In this document: positions 27,549 to 37,750 of the stretch, piece after piece | How the letters are laid out: every line of letters begins with the position of its first letter | Position numbering within the stretch: the stretch's first letter is position 1 | From: an uncultured Pelagibacteraceae bacterium | GTDB lineage: Bacteria > Pseudomonadota > Alphaproteobacteria > Pelagibacterales > Pelagibacteraceae | Reading direction: 5' to 3' | DNA length: 55,820 nucleotides | Assembly (NCBI GenBank): GCA_902606075.1 | Contig: CACLEU010000004.1 | Span: 1-55,820, forward strand | Notes under the pieces: generated by a model | The model's database searches: none | Told to the model about the DNA's origin: nothing | What the model saw: only the letters and a program-made list of their open reading frames with translations | Translations under genes and position numbers: made by a program

Positions 27549-28198
27549 TGAAAAATACTAACAAAATATTTTTAGGTGAATTTATTGGCAGTAGCTTTTT
27601 AGTAATGGTCATTGTTGGGTCTGGAATAATGGCTGAAAATCTCACAAATGATAATGCTTTGAGATTAACAGCTAATACACTCGCAACTGGTGCTGGCCTA
27701 TTCGTCTTAATAACTGCTTTTGCAAATATTTCAGGTGCACATTTCAATCCTTTTGTGAGTTTAGCGATGTTTTTAAGAAAAAAAATCAATGGAAAACTTC
27801 TGATCTTTTATATTCCTGCACAAATACTTGGTTGTTTGATTGGTGTTATGTTGGCTAATGTTTTTTTTGAACACGATATTCTTGAGTTATCTACAAAAAA
27901 TAGAGATGGCTTTCATATTTTCTTATCTGAAATAATTGCTACTTTTGGTTTAATTTTTATTATTTTTGCTACTCAAAAAGATGGTAAAATAACAATAGCT
28001 GCTAGTGTTGCAACATATATTATGGCCGGTTATTGGTTCACATCATCAACATCTTTTGCAAATCCAGCTGTTACGATAGCAAGAACTTTTACTGATTCTT
28101 TTACGGGAATTAGTTATTTGAATACGCCTACATATATTTTAGCTGAATTTTTGGGGGCTCTAATAGCTGTATATTTTATTAAGAAATTAATTAAATAA
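27548..28198 (+). CDS. Aquaporin/glycerol-facilitator (MIP) family channel
   Basis: 216 residues, six predicted helices. The second NPA box is intact (SFANPAVTIARTF) but the first reads NPF (SGAHFNPFVSLAMF). Start is GTG at 27548, overlapping the preceding stop as TAGTG. MIP channels pass water or small neutral solutes such as glycerol or arsenite; the altered first box makes the substrate uncertain. It follows the zinc regulator by two genes, so zinc-linked control is possible but not shown. Confidence 0.85.
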   Translation: MKNTNKIFLGEFIGSSFLVMVIVGSGIMAENLTNDNALRLTANTLATGAGLFVLITAFANISGAHFNPFVSLAMFLRKKINGKLLIFYIPAQILGCLIGVMLANVFFEHDILELSTKNRDGFHIFLSEIIATFGLIFIIFATQKDGKITIAASVATYIMAGYWFTSSTSFANPAVTIARTFTDSFTGISYLNTPTYILAEFLGALIAVYFIKKLIK

Positions 28199-28389
28199 AC
28201 ACAACTGTATTACGAAATAAAAAATATTTTAAAGTAGACATCAGTATTTAATAGTTTAGTGGTTGACGAATCTTCCCTTTAATTCAAAAATTAATTAATT
28301 CTTTTATAGAATTTTTTTTATTCTCACATTAGATAGATCTTAAGTCATGAATCGATATGAACCGAAAACAATAATATAGAGGAGAAAAA
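28199..28389 (+). other. 191-nt non-coding leader before the PiT-like gene
   Basis: No open frame of note. It holds a short hairpin (AATTC at 28296-28300 with GAATT at 28308-28312) and ends in an unusually good ribosome site, GAGGAG, six bases before the ATG. A promoter must lie here, but I could not place one convincingly. I recognise no known riboswitch. Confidence 0.4.
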
Positions 28390-29355
28390 ATGGATATGAC
28401 TTTAGTTTACACGGTTATAGGCTTTGGCCTTGCCGGTTATAGCGTAATCGCTAACGACTCAATTCAAACACTAGGTACATTTATAGCTTCAAAAAAGAAG
28501 TGGTTTAAATGGTATACACTTGCAGGATCTGCATCAGCTGTAATGATTATTGCGTTAGCATGGGGATGGTATTCGTATGATGGTGATATTTCTTATGGAA
28601 GATTAACTAGAATACCTTATCAAGAAATTCAGTGGTATCACGCAGTAGCGCCTGCAATACTATTATTATTAACTAGAATTGGAATACCAGTTTCAACTAC
28701 CTTTTTAGTTCTTTCAGCATTTGCCTCAACGGTTGTGCTTGAAAAAATGCTTATGAAAAGCGTCGTTGGCTATGGTTTGGCAGCAATGGTTGCTTACATC
28801 GCCTGGATAGCTGTCTCTAAATTCATTAATGAAAAATTTGATGAAGTAGATGAAAAATGGGTAGGCTTCTGGAGAAATGGTGTTTGGATTTCTTCTGGTT
28901 GGTTATGGTGGGTTTGGTTATCTCACGATGTAGCTAATATTGCAGTGTATCTACCTAGACAGTTAGATTTAACATTACTTTTAATTGTAATGGCTTACTT
29001 CACTGCATTATTATTTTATATTTTCTACATTCAAGGAGGACCAATTCAAAAAGTTGTCCTTGAAAAAACAGGAACAAGGTACGCAAGATCAGCGACAATT
29101 ATTAACGTCATTTATGCTTGTGTCTTATTCTACTTTAAAGAACTAAACGATTTACCTATGTCTACGACATGGGTTTTTGTAGGTTTATTATGTGGAAGAG
29201 AACTTGCTATAGCTACTATGAACAAAGAATATAAGCTAGGTTACGTCTTTCCATTAATTGGAAAAGATTTCCTAAAAATGGTATTCGGCTTAACTGTTTC
29301 AGTAGGTATAGTTCTTTCAATACATTATCTAATAATACCAAACAATTGGTTTTAA
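28390..29355 (+). CDS. PiT-like (inorganic phosphate transporter family) multi-pass membrane protein
   Basis: 321 residues with eight to ten membrane helices. Two half-repeats resemble PiT permeases: YSVIANDSIQTLGTF (about 18-32) with GIPVSTTF (about 98-105), and WLSHDVANIAVYLPRQ (about 176-191) with LPMSTTWVFVGLL (about 254-266). PiT proteins carry GANDVANA and PVSTTH in each repeat, so the likeness is clear but divergent. Substrate unknown; phosphate, sulfate or another anion are all possible. A strong SD site suggests high expression. Confidence 0.6.
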   Translation: MDMTLVYTVIGFGLAGYSVIANDSIQTLGTFIASKKKWFKWYTLAGSASAVMIIALAWGWYSYDGDISYGRLTRIPYQEIQWYHAVAPAILLLLTRIGIPVSTTFLVLSAFASTVVLEKMLMKSVVGYGLAAMVAYIAWIAVSKFINEKFDEVDEKWVGFWRNGVWISSGWLWWVWLSHDVANIAVYLPRQLDLTLLLIVMAYFTALLFYIFYIQGGPIQKVVLEKTGTRYARSATIINVIYACVLFYFKELNDLPMSTTWVFVGLLCGRELAIATMNKEYKLGYVFPLIGKDFLKMVFGLTVSVGIVLSIHYLIIPNNWF

Positions 29356-29365
29356 ATATATTTTT

Positions 29366-29395
29366 ATGGTCGTGTTAATTATTTAACACGGCCAT
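29366..29395. terminator. Hairpin between the convergent PiT-like and manC genes
   Basis: 13-bp stem (29366-29378 with 29383-29395, one G-U pair) and a 4-base loop. It sits 10 bp after the PiT-like stop and covers the last codons of manC. There is no U tract on either strand side, so it may end transcription weakly or stabilise 3' ends. Confidence 0.5.
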
Positions 29396-30569
29396 ATATG
29401 TCTTGATATCTGACTATATCTGTTTCTTTAAGGATTGAGCCTATTTGTGCTTCTATAATTTTTACCGGTTTTTTAAATGGATTTTCAATTCTATGAACAG
29501 CTCCTAATGGAATATAAATAGTTTCACCAGGTTTCTTTAAGAATTTACTTTTATTTAGAGTAATTTTTGGAATTCCATGAGTAACTACCCAATGTTCTGC
29601 TCTATGAAAATGTTTTTGAAGACTTAAAATACCTTTAGGTTTCACATATAATTCTTTAATTAAGAATTCTTTGCCTTTAAATAAGTTTGTGTAGCTGCCC
29701 CATGGTCTATGAAATACGTTTTTCTTTTTAAAATATCTATTTTTAATCTTTCCATACATTTTGCAGATTTCTTTCCAGCTCCCTAGATCTGACCATGGAA
29801 TATCAAGCTTGATAGCATTGATATTTTTAGTTTTCTCTAGTATCGCGTAATCAAACGATTTTGCTGTAGCTTTAGAAAATGATTGTTTGTTTAAATAATA
29901 CACATTGTTTTTATATTTAGCTTTTATTACAGCTTTGTTACAGTTTCGAAAAATATTAGGCTGATATTTCTTAAAATTATTAATAATTGAGTCTTTTCTC
30001 AAAAAAAACATCCCAGAATTCCAATAGCCCTTTTTGCTGATTATTTGTTTAGCTTTAGCTTCTTTAGGCTTTTCTACAAATCTAGATACTTTGTTATTTT
30101 TTGTTAAAAAATATCCAAATTCACTAGAGGGTATTGTTGGTTTAATCCCAAATATGAAGATATTATTATGAGTGAGTTTTTTTTGATTTTTTTTAATAGC
30201 TTTATTAAATAATCCAACCTTCTCTATCAAATGATCAGCAGCTAAAAACATTAAAGGTTGTTCGTTTGGAATATCTTTTATTAATGCCGTACTTAATATA
30301 GCTGGTGCTGTATTTCTTTTATCTGGTTCTAAAACTATCTTAAATTTTTTTATTTTGTGTTTCTTTAGGTGTTGTTTTACTTGTCTTAAATACTTAGCAT
30401 TAGTACTTATGATTGGAGCATCAAATATAGATGCTTTAACTCTCTCCAAAGTTTTGCCTAATAAAGTCCAATTACCAAAATCTATAAACTGTTTTGCTTG
30501 ATAATTAGATTTTTTGGGCCATAGTCTTGTTCCAGCCCCACCGCATAAAATAACCGGTCTAATTTTCAT
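29379..30569 (-). CDS. manC: Mannose-1-phosphate guanylyltransferase / mannose-6-phosphate isomerase
   Basis: Makes GDP-mannose for surface polysaccharides. 396 residues, shorter than the usual 460-480. The nucleotidyltransferase part begins with VILCGGAGTRLWPKKS (7-21) and the C-terminal cupin isomerase part holds FHRAEHWVV and PWGSY. The reduction is in the linker region. Start overlaps ilvD by 1 nt; the 3' end lies in the hairpin at 29366-29395. Confidence 0.88.
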   Translation of the reverse strand: MKIRPVILCGGAGTRLWPKKSNYQAKQFIDFGNWTLLGKTLERVKASIFDAPIISTNAKYLRQVKQHLKKHKIKKFKIVLEPDKRNTAPAILSTALIKDIPNEQPLMFLAADHLIEKVGLFNKAIKKNQKKLTHNNIFIFGIKPTIPSSEFGYFLTKNNKVSRFVEKPKEAKAKQIISKKGYWNSGMFFLRKDSIINNFKKYQPNIFRNCNKAVIKAKYKNNVYYLNKQSFSKATAKSFDYAILEKTKNINAIKLDIPWSDLGSWKEICKMYGKIKNRYFKKKNVFHRPWGSYTNLFKGKEFLIKELYVKPKGILSLQKHFHRAEHWVVTHGIPKITLNKSKFLKKPGETIYIPLGAVHRIENPFKKPVKIIEAQIGSILKETDIVRYQDIYGRVK

Positions 30570-32284
30570 TAAATATCAGCGTATACTTTAACCTCGTTTT
30601 TACCACCTGGATGTGTTGGTGCTCCTAAATATGCTGGTCCAACTGTTTGTGCATATTTCCATAGAGTTCCATTGCCAAAGTTAATCTTTTTAGGTCTCCA
30701 CTTTTTATGTCTTTTTTGTAATTCTTTTTTAGACAATCTAACATTAATTGTTCCTTTTTTAGCATCAATGTCTATTACATCACCGTTTTTAAGTAATGCA
30801 ATTGGCCCTCCAACAGATGCTTCTGGACCAACATGCCCAATACAAAAACCTCTTGTTGCACCTGAAAATCTACCATCTGTAATAAGTGCTACCTTCTCTC
30901 CTTTTCCTTGACCGTAAATTGCACCAGTTGTCTGTAACATTTCTCTCATACCAGGACCACCTTTTGGACCTTCGTATCTAATAATAATTATATCTCCATC
31001 TTTATATTTTTTATTTTTGACAGCTTTATACGCAGACTCTTCAGTATCAAAACATCTTGCTCTTCCTGTAAACTGTAATTTTTTTAATCCTGCAACTTTT
31101 ACAATTGCTCCTTCTGGTGCAAGATTTCCTTTTAAACCTACAACTCCACCATCGTTTGAAAGTGGATTGTTATATTTTCTCATAACTTTTTGTTTTGGAT
31201 TAAATTTAATATTTTTAAGATTTTGTCTCATAGTTTTTCCAGTAACAGTCATACAGTCACCATGGATATATCCACCATCTAACAAAGTTCTTAATAACAT
31301 TGGTACACCACCTGCTATCCACATATCTTTTGCAACATATCTTCCACCTGGTTTTAAATCTGCAAGATAAGGAGTTTTTTTAAAAATTTTAGCAACATCC
31401 ATTAAATCGAATTTAATTCCTATTTCATTTGCTATAGCTGGTAAATGTAATGCAGCGTTAGTTGAGCCTCCGGTTGCTGCAACAATCGTTGCTGCATTTT
31501 CTAAAGCTTTTCTTGTAACAATATCTCTTGGTCTAATATTTTTTGCTAACAAATTCATTACAGCTTTTCCACTTTGTAATGCAAATTTATCTCTTTGTTC
31601 GTAGGGTGCTGGAGTTCCGGCTGAATAAGGTAATGCTAATCCCATCGCTTCTGAAACACATGCCATAGTGTTTGCTGTAAATTGACCTCCACAAGCACCA
31701 GCACTTGGACAAGCTTTTAATTCTAATTTTCTTAAAGCATGTGCATTCATTTGTCCTGCAGAATATTTACCTACTCCTTCAAAAACATCTACAACAGTAA
31801 CATCTTTACCGTTAAATCTTCCAGGAAGTATAGAGCCTCCATAAATAAATACACTTGGCACATTTAATCTAACCATGGCCATCATTAAACCTGGTAAAGA
31901 TTTATCACATCCTGCAACACCAACTAATGCATCATAACAATGTCCTCTAACAGTTAGTTCAGTTGAATCTGCTATGACATCTCTAGATACTAATGAAGAT
32001 TTCATTCCTTCATGTCCCATTGCGATACCATCTGTAACAGTAATAGTACAAAATTCTCTTGGTGTTCCTCCAGATGATTTAACACCTTTTTTAACTGATT
32101 GTGCTTGTCTCATTAAGGCAATGTTACATGGAGCAGCTTCATTCCATGTTGAAACAACACCAACAAAGGGTTTTGCAACATCTTTTTCGGTTAATTTCAT
32201 TGCATAATAAAAAGATCTTTGAGGAGCTTTATCTGGTCCTAGCGAAGTGTGTCTACTGGGTAGTTTTTTCTTATTAAATTTCAT
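30569..32284 (-). CDS. ilvD: Dihydroxy-acid dehydratase
   Basis: Fe-S lyase of valine, isoleucine and pantothenate synthesis; 571 residues. Signatures include [31 protein letters not shown] and [17 protein letters not shown], which hold the cluster cysteines, and the C-terminal [19 protein letters not shown]. It shares one base with both the valS stop and the manC start, so valS-ilvD-manC read as one unit. Confidence 0.97.
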   Translation of the reverse strand: MKFNKKKLPSRHTSLGPDKAPQRSFYYAMKLTEKDVAKPFVGVVSTWNEAAPCNIALMRQAQSVKKGVKSSGGTPREFCTITVTDGIAMGHEGMKSSLVSRDVIADSTELTVRGHCYDALVGVAGCDKSLPGLMMAMVRLNVPSVFIYGGSILPGRFNGKDVTVVDVFEGVGKYSAGQMNAHALRKLELKACPSAGACGGQFTANTMACVSEAMGLALPYSAGTPAPYEQRDKFALQSGKAVMNLLAKNIRPRDIVTRKALENAATIVAATGGSTNAALHLPAIANEIGIKFDLMDVAKIFKKTPYLADLKPGGRYVAKDMWIAGGVPMLLRTLLDGGYIHGDCMTVTGKTMRQNLKNIKFNPKQKVMRKYNNPLSNDGGVVGLKGNLAPEGAIVKVAGLKKLQFTGRARCFDTEESAYKAVKNKKYKDGDIIIIRYEGPKGGPGMREMLQTTGAIYGQGKGEKVALITDGRFSGATRGFCIGHVGPEASVGGPIALLKNGDVIDIDAKKGTINVRLSKKELQKRHKKWRPKKINFGNGTLWKYAQTVGPAYLGAPTHPGGKNEVKVYADI

Positions 32285-34905
32285 TATAAATCTTTAACTG
32301 TGATTGATATTTTATCAATATTTTTCTTTAATTCATTATAGTTATTTTTTTCTTGTTCAACAATATTTTTTGGTGCCCTATCTACAAAGCTTTTATTTGA
32401 TAACCTTTTTGATATCACATCTAATTCTACTTCATATTTATTTTGTCTTTTTAGTAAATTTTCTTTGATTAATGACAGATCCACAGATTGATCGAAGTAA
32501 ATTTTAAATATATCGCCGGCTATGACAAGATTTGCAGATGGTTTATTTTTCTCTCCATCAAGAAAGTTATTAATTCTTCCTAATTTTTTAAGTACAATCT
32601 CATTTTTAATTATAAAATTCTGATCTTTTTTTGGTAAATTGCTCAATGACATATCAACAAAGGAGCCAGGGCTTACATTTAGCTCATTTTTGAAAGATCG
32701 TAATTGGCTAATTAAATCAATTATTTTTTGGACTTCTTTAATATTCTTATCTTTTTTCATTTTATTTAAAGTCCAATTTGTGTGCATTAAATAAGTGCTA
32801 TTTAATTTATCAAGTTTATTCTTTAACCATAATTCCTCAGTAATAAACGGTATGAAAGGATGTAATAAAACCAATATTTCTTTGAAAACATATGAGGTAG
32901 TTAATTTTACCTCATTAATAGATTTTTTGTCTTTAGAATTTAAAATCGTTTTTGAAAGCTCTAAATACCAGTCGCAATAAGAATGCCAGACAAACTGATA
33001 AGCATTTCTTGCGGCTTCATCAAATCTATATTCTTTAATGTTTTTTTCGACTGTATCAGTTGTTTGATTTAACTCTGAAATTATCCATTTGTTAATATTT
33101 AAGTTAATTTTTGGAGTTTTTTTTGACCTTTTAAAATCACATTTATTCATTGATAAAAAATTATTAGCATTCCACAATTTATTTAAAAAATTTCTATACC
33201 CTTTAACTCTATCCTCTGAAAGTTTAACATCACGACCAGGTGAAGCCATTGATAATAAAGTAAATCTTAATGCATCAGCACTATACTTTTCTATTAATAC
33301 TAAAGGATCAATAACGTTGCCTTTAGATTTTGACATTTTTTGACCTTTTTCGTCTCTAACTAAAGCGTGAACATAAATATCTTTAAAAGGTTCTTTATTT
33401 AAAAATTCCATACCAAACATCATCATTCTAGCAACCCAAAAAAAGATAATATCAAAGCCTGTTACTAATACAGAGGTTGGATAAAACTTTTTTAAATATT
33501 CATTTTTTTTTGGCCATCCTAAAGTTGCAAATGCCCATAAACCTGATGAAAACCATGTATCAAGTACATCTTCATCTCTAATTAATTCAACATCTTTTTT
33601 ATATTTTTTCTTAGCAAGTTTTTTTGCTTCTCTAAAATTTTGTGCAACAAATATCTTTTTATCTGGACCGTACCAAGCAGGTATTTGGTGACCCCACCAT
33701 AACTGTCTTGATATGCACCACGGTTCTATATTGTTCATCCATTGAAAGTATGTTTTAGACCAATTTTTTGGAAAGAAACTTGTTTTTTTATTCTTAACTA
33801 TTTTCTTTGCTTTGATAGATAATTTTTTTGCATCTGCAAACCATTGTTCAGTTAAATAAGGTTCGATAACAGAATTTGATCTATCGCCATATGGAACTTT
33901 ATTTTTTATTTTTTCCTCTTTAATTAATTTGTCACCTAATTCATTAAGTATTTTTTTTCGAGCCTCAAATCTATCTAATCCTACATATTTGTTTGGTGCA
34001 TTAATATTAATTTTACCATCTTCAGTGAAAATATTTATGATCTCTAGTTTATTTCTTTTACCAACGTCATAGTCATTAAAATCATGTGCAGGTGTAATTT
34101 TAACAGCTCCAGAACCTTGCTCTGGATCTGCATAGTCATCAGCTATAATTTTAATCTTTCTGTTTGTAATTGGTAAAATTACATTTTTTCCAACTAAACT
34201 TTGATATCTTTCATCTTTGGGGTTTACAGCTACCGCCGTATCTCCGAGCATTGTTTCAGGCCTAGTTGTCGCAATCGTTATAAAATTTGAAGAATTTTCT
34301 ATTTGGTAATTTATATAATATAGCTTTGAATTGACTTCTCTTTGGTCTACCTCCAGATCCGATATGGCTGTTTTTAAAACAGTATCCCAATTAACCAATT
34401 TTTTAGACTTATAGATTAAGCCTTTATTATATAAATCTATAAAAACTTTGATTACGGATGAGGATAGATTTTCGTCCATTGTAAATGCATTTCTTGACCA
34501 ATCACAAGAACAGCCTAGTTTTTTTAATTGATTTATAATTATACCACCGTACTCTTTTTTCCAGTCCCAGACTTTTTCTACAAATTTATCTCTACCGATA
34601 GTTTTTTTATCAATATTTTGACTTTGTAATTTTTTCTCTACAAGTGCTTGAGTTGCAATACCTGCATGATCTGTTCCTGGTTGCCATAAAGTCTCGAAAT
34701 TATTCATTCTGTGATATCTAATTAATAAATCTTGGATCGTATTGTTTAAAGCGTGGCCCATATGTAAGCTTCCAGTTACATTAGGTGGTGGTATTACAAT
34801 TGAATATTTTTTCTTGTTTTTTTTTGGTTTAAAAAGTTGTTTTTTTTCCCAATATGAATAAATCTTGTTTTCTACTTTTGTATGTATGTATTTTTCTGAA
34901 CTCAT
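32284..34905 (-). CDS. valS: Valine-tRNA ligase
   Basis: Class I synthetase, 873 residues. HIGH motif HMGHALN in [16 protein letters not shown], editing domain with [20 protein letters not shown] in [14 protein letters not shown], anticodon-binding region, and the C-terminal coiled coil (last 60 residues, [21 protein letters not shown]) that binds tRNA. No frameshift seen. It shares one base with ilvD. Confidence 0.98.
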   Translation of the reverse strand: MSSEKYIHTKVENKIYSYWEKKQLFKPKKNKKKYSIVIPPPNVTGSLHMGHALNNTIQDLLIRYHRMNNFETLWQPGTDHAGIATQALVEKKLQSQNIDKKTIGRDKFVEKVWDWKKEYGGIIINQLKKLGCSCDWSRNAFTMDENLSSSVIKVFIDLYNKGLIYKSKKLVNWDTVLKTAISDLEVDQREVNSKLYYINYQIENSSNFITIATTRPETMLGDTAVAVNPKDERYQSLVGKNVILPITNRKIKIIADDYADPEQGSGAVKITPAHDFNDYDVGKRNKLEIINIFTEDGKININAPNKYVGLDRFEARKKILNELGDKLIKEEKIKNKVPYGDRSNSVIEPYLTEQWFADAKKLSIKAKKIVKNKKTSFFPKNWSKTYFQWMNNIEPWCISRQLWWGHQIPAWYGPDKKIFVAQNFREAKKLAKKKYKKDVELIRDEDVLDTWFSSGLWAFATLGWPKKNEYLKKFYPTSVLVTGFDIIFFWVARMMMFGMEFLNKEPFKDIYVHALVRDEKGQKMSKSKGNVIDPLVLIEKYSADALRFTLLSMASPGRDVKLSEDRVKGYRNFLNKLWNANNFLSMNKCDFKRSKKTPKINLNINKWIISELNQTTDTVEKNIKEYRFDEAARNAYQFVWHSYCDWYLELSKTILNSKDKKSINEVKLTTSYVFKEILVLLHPFIPFITEELWLKNKLDKLNSTYLMHTNWTLNKMKKDKNIKEVQKIIDLISQLRSFKNELNVSPGSFVDMSLSNLPKKDQNFIIKNEIVLKKLGRINNFLDGEKNKPSANLVIAGDIFKIYFDQSVDLSLIKENLLKRQNKYEVELDVISKRLSNKSFVDRAPKNIVEQEKNNYNELKKNIDKISITVKDL

Positions 34906-35023
34906 TACTGATTTATAGTTTATAATTCAATAAACGCATTAAACAATAATCAAAATTAGATTGAATTTGATAGAATATTTCATATATAAACATCAAATAG
35001 ATAGTTTTGTTAATCATTTTAAC

Positions 35024-35097
35024 GGTAACGTGGCGGAATGGTTACGCAGAGGATTGCAAATCCTTGTATCCCGGTTCGATTCCGGGCGTTACCTCCA
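35024..35097 (+). tRNA. tRNA-Cys (anticodon GCA)
   Basis: 74 nt with encoded CCA. Acceptor GGTAACG/CGTTACC, anticodon loop TTGCAAA, T arm CCCGG/CCGGG. It lies 118 bp from the divergent valS start and 52 bp before tRNA-Asn, so both tRNAs probably share a transcript. Confidence 0.97.
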
Positions 35098-35149
35098 AAA
35101 AAAAAGAGTTGTTTTAACCCAAAAAAAAAGTAAGTTTTGATTTTTACAT

Positions 35150-35225
35150 TCCTCGGTAGCTCAGTTGGTAGAGCAGTTGACTGTTAATCAATTGGTCGCA
35201 GGTTCGAGTCCTGCCCGAGGAGCCA
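35150..35225 (+). tRNA. tRNA-Asn (anticodon GUU)
   Basis: 76 nt with encoded CCA. Acceptor TCCTCGG/CCGAGGA, anticodon loop CTGTTAA, T arm GCAGG/CCTGC. Its 3' end is 2 bp from the stop codon of the convergent XRE gene, leaving no room for a separate terminator. Asn tRNA is a Tgt substrate. Confidence 0.97.
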
Positions 35226-35227
35226 GA

Positions 35228-35599
35228 CTAGCCTGTCTTAGCAACTTTATTGAATACAGTATCGAGACTTTTAGTAAATTTAATTTTTTGATCATTAGAA
35301 AGTTCTGAAAAAACTTTCATTAAAAAATTATAATTTATACTTAGATGTCCTTCTTTAATTTTTTCAGCATTTATTAAATATTCTGAAAAATCTTCAAAAA
35401 AATAGCTTATTGGAACTTTTAAATAGTTTGAAAGCTGTAATAATCTCATTGAACTAACTCCATTTGTCCCTTTTTCGTATTTTTGAATTTGTTGAAATGT
35501 AACGTTGATTGCTTTTGCTACTTTTGTTTGTGTTAAACCTAATGCTAGACGTCTTAACTTAAGTTTGCTGCCTAAGTGCTTATTAAAATTATCTTCCAT
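35228..35599 (-). CDS. XRE-family transcriptional regulator
   Basis: 123 residues with a clear helix-turn-helix of the Cro/CI type at about residues 9-65 (LKLRRLALGLTQTKVAKAINVTFQQIQKYEKG), then a short C-terminal extension. Similar small XRE proteins are conserved single-copy in alphaproteobacteria and are not phage repressors. Targets are unknown. An inverted repeat 16 bp before its start (35615-35635) may be its own operator. Confidence 0.85.
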   Translation of the reverse strand: MEDNFNKHLGSKLKLRRLALGLTQTKVAKAINVTFQQIQKYEKGTNGVSSMRLLQLSNYLKVPISYFFEDFSEYLINAEKIKEGHLSINYNFLMKVFSELSNDQKIKFTKSLDTVFNKVAKTG

Positions 35600-35614
35600 A
35601 GAACCCCTCTAAAA

Positions 35615-35635
35615 AGGATAATTGAACTCTATCCT
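35615..35635. promoter_or_regulatory. Inverted repeat AGGATA-N9-TATCCT upstream of the XRE gene
   Basis: Perfect 6-bp arms, 21 bp in total, 16 bp before the XRE start codon. Size and position fit an autoregulatory operator for a dimeric helix-turn-helix protein. No second copy was found in the window. Confidence 0.4.
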
Positions 35636-35745
35636 GAAGGTTTATGCAAGCACAAAAAAAATTATTTTTTGCAGAATTTGTGGCTTGACAATTAGATAAA
35701 TCTAAAAATTTGTTGTTATAAATGGCGACTTTTTGAGTATCTTTA

Positions 35746-36480
35746 TTATAAGATTTGACTTAAGAATAACTTTGTACGGTCACTTTTTGGGTTAGCAAAA
35801 AATTCTTTAGTTGTATTTTTCTCAACAATCATCCCTTCATCCATAAAAATTACTTCATCAGCGACTTCTTTAGCAAATCCCATTTCATGAGTAACTACAA
35901 TCATTGTCATTCCACCCTTTGCAAGGTTAACCATTGCATCCAATACTTCTTTAATCATTTCTGGATCTAATGCAGATGTAGGTTCATCAAATAACATTAT
36001 CTTTGGTTCCATGCATAATGCCCTTGCAATCGCTGATCTTTGTTGTTGACCACCTGATAATTGACCTGGAAATTTATATGCCTGGTCAACGATTTGAACT
36101 TGTTCAAGTTGATTTAATGCTAATTCTTCTGCTTTCTTTTTTGGCATTTTTTTTACCCATATTGGTGCTAAAGTGCAATTATCTAATATTGATAAGTGTG
36201 GAAATAGGTTAAATTGTTGAAAGACCATGCCAACTTCTGCTCTAATTTCTTCAATATTTTTTGTGTTTTCATTAAGCTCGTTACCATCAACAATAATCTT
36301 ACCTTCTTGATGCTCTTCTAGTCTATTTATACATCTAATTAATGTTGATTTACCTGATCCTGATGGACCACATACAACTATTTTTTGTTTTGCATTTACG
36401 TCTAAATTAATATTCTTTAATACTTGAAAATCTCCAAACCATTTGTTTACATCATTAATTTTTATTATTGGTTCAGACAT
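35746..36480 (-). CDS. aapP: General L-amino acid ABC transporter, ATP-binding protein
   Basis: 244 residues of a polar-amino-acid-type ABC ATPase: Walker [11 protein letters not shown] near 34-43, Q-loop [12 protein letters not shown], signature [15 protein letters not shown], Walker [14 protein letters not shown], switch VTHEMGF. Last gene of aapJ-aapQ-aapM-aapP, immediately after aapM (no gap). Confidence 0.95.
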   Translation of the reverse strand: MSEPIIKINDVNKWFGDFQVLKNINLDVNAKQKIVVCGPSGSGKSTLIRCINRLEEHQEGKIIVDGNELNENTKNIEEIRAEVGMVFQQFNLFPHLSILDNCTLAPIWVKKMPKKKAEELALNQLEQVQIVDQAYKFPGQLSGGQQQRSAIARALCMEPKIMLFDEPTSALDPEMIKEVLDAMVNLAKGGMTMIVVTHEMGFAKEVADEVIFMDEGMIVEKNTTKEFFANPKSDRTKLFLSQIL

Positions 36481-37749
36481 TTATCTCTCTGTTTTATATT
36501 TCTGTTCAAGATTATAACTATATTTACTCATTGCATAGCAAATTATCCAAAAGATTATTGCTGCAAAGATATAGCCCTCCATTGCAAAACCTAGCCATTT
36601 AGGATTAGTTTTTGCCAATGCTAGCATGCCGGCTATTTCGGCTAACCCAACTACAAAGATTAACGGAGTATCTTTTACTAATGCTAAAAATGTATTGGCT
36701 ATTCCCGGAATTACTAATTTTAAGGCTTGAGGTAAAATGACAAAGATGTGCATTTTCCAATATCCCATCCCTAATGACTTAGCTGCATCATACTGGCCTC
36801 TAGGTAAAGCTTGTAAACCTCCTCTAATAACTTCAGCGCAATAAGCAGCCTCAAATAAAGTAATTGCAATTATAACTCTTACAAGTTTATCCATAAAAAA
36901 GTCTTCAGGTAAAAACATAGGAAACATTACAGAAGACATAAACAACACAGTTATTAAAGGAACACCCCTCCAAAATTCAATATAACAGATTGATGTATAT
37001 CTTACCGTTGGTAAGTTTGATCTTCTACCTAAAGCAAGGATCATTCCGAGTGGGAAACAAAAAATTAAACAGAAAAACGAGACAATAAAGGTTAAAGATA
37101 AACCGCCCCAAGCACCTGTTTCTACCCAAACTAAACCAAAAGATCCACCTGATATTAAATAGTAGATTATTAAAAATGCTATTATCGGATATATAACAAC
37201 ATAATATAATGCTAAGTATTTTTTTAAATTTTCTTTGAAAAAATAACCAACAAATCCTAGTGCTATTACTAAAATAAATGCAGAGTTAATTCTCCAATGC
37301 ATCTCATTTGGATACATTCCATACATAAATCTTTTAAACCAAACTTTTATATAGGTCCAACAAGCTCCAGTTCCAGTGCAAGCTTGTTTTGTATCTCCAG
37401 AAATATTTGCATCAAGTACCATCCAGCTCAAAGCAGGCGGCAGTGCTTTTAGTAATGCAAAAATGATTATTAATGTAAGTAATGCATTAAAGTTTGAAGT
37501 ATTAATATGTTTATTTAAATTATCTATAATTTTAATACCAGAATATTCCATTCTTATAAATGATAGACCTATAAACCCAATTATTAATGGAAAAAATAAA
37601 CTTAAATTTCCGGGTAAAAAGGAAGTGATATTTATATTTAAAAATGAGTATAAAAAAACATCAAAAATAGATAATGAAAATAAAAAAGTGCCTAAATAAA
37701 TATTCGTTATATAATTGTTCGATTTAATTTGTGACAAGCTAATTTTCAT
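36481..37749 (-). CDS. aapM: General L-amino acid ABC transporter, permease AapM
   Basis: About 422 residues from ATG at 37749. An in-frame TTG at 37770 would add seven residues inside aapQ and is less likely. About eight or more helices; the permease coupling loop is EVIRGGLQALPRGQYDAAKSLGM. The extended N-terminal region before the typical inner-membrane permease domain is characteristic of AapM. It lies 1 bp after the aapQ stop. Confidence 0.93.
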   Translation of the reverse strand: MKISLSQIKSNNYITNIYLGTFLFSLSIFDVFLYSFLNINITSFLPGNLSLFFPLIIGFIGLSFIRMEYSGIKIIDNLNKHINTSNFNALLTLIIIFALLKALPPALSWMVLDANISGDTKQACTGTGACWTYIKVWFKRFMYGMYPNEMHWRINSAFILVIALGFVGYFFKENLKKYLALYYVVIYPIIAFLIIYYLISGGSFGLVWVETGAWGGLSLTFIVSFFCLIFCFPLGMILALGRRSNLPTVRYTSICYIEFWRGVPLITVLFMSSVMFPMFLPEDFFMDKLVRVIIAITLFEAAYCAEVIRGGLQALPRGQYDAAKSLGMGYWKMHIFVILPQALKLVIPGIANTFLALVKDTPLIFVVGLAEIAGMLALAKTNPKWLGFAMEGYIFAAIIFWIICYAMSKYSYNLEQKYKTER

Positions 37750-37750
37750 T

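Noticed and set aside
28263-28268. TTGACG as -35 box for the PiT-like gene
   Set aside because: No suitable -10 hexamer lies 15-19 bp downstream.
35228-35599. Phage-type repressor marking a prophage next to tRNA genes
   Set aside because: No duplicated tRNA fragment, integrase or phage gene is nearby, and similar single XRE genes are ordinary in alphaproteobacteria.
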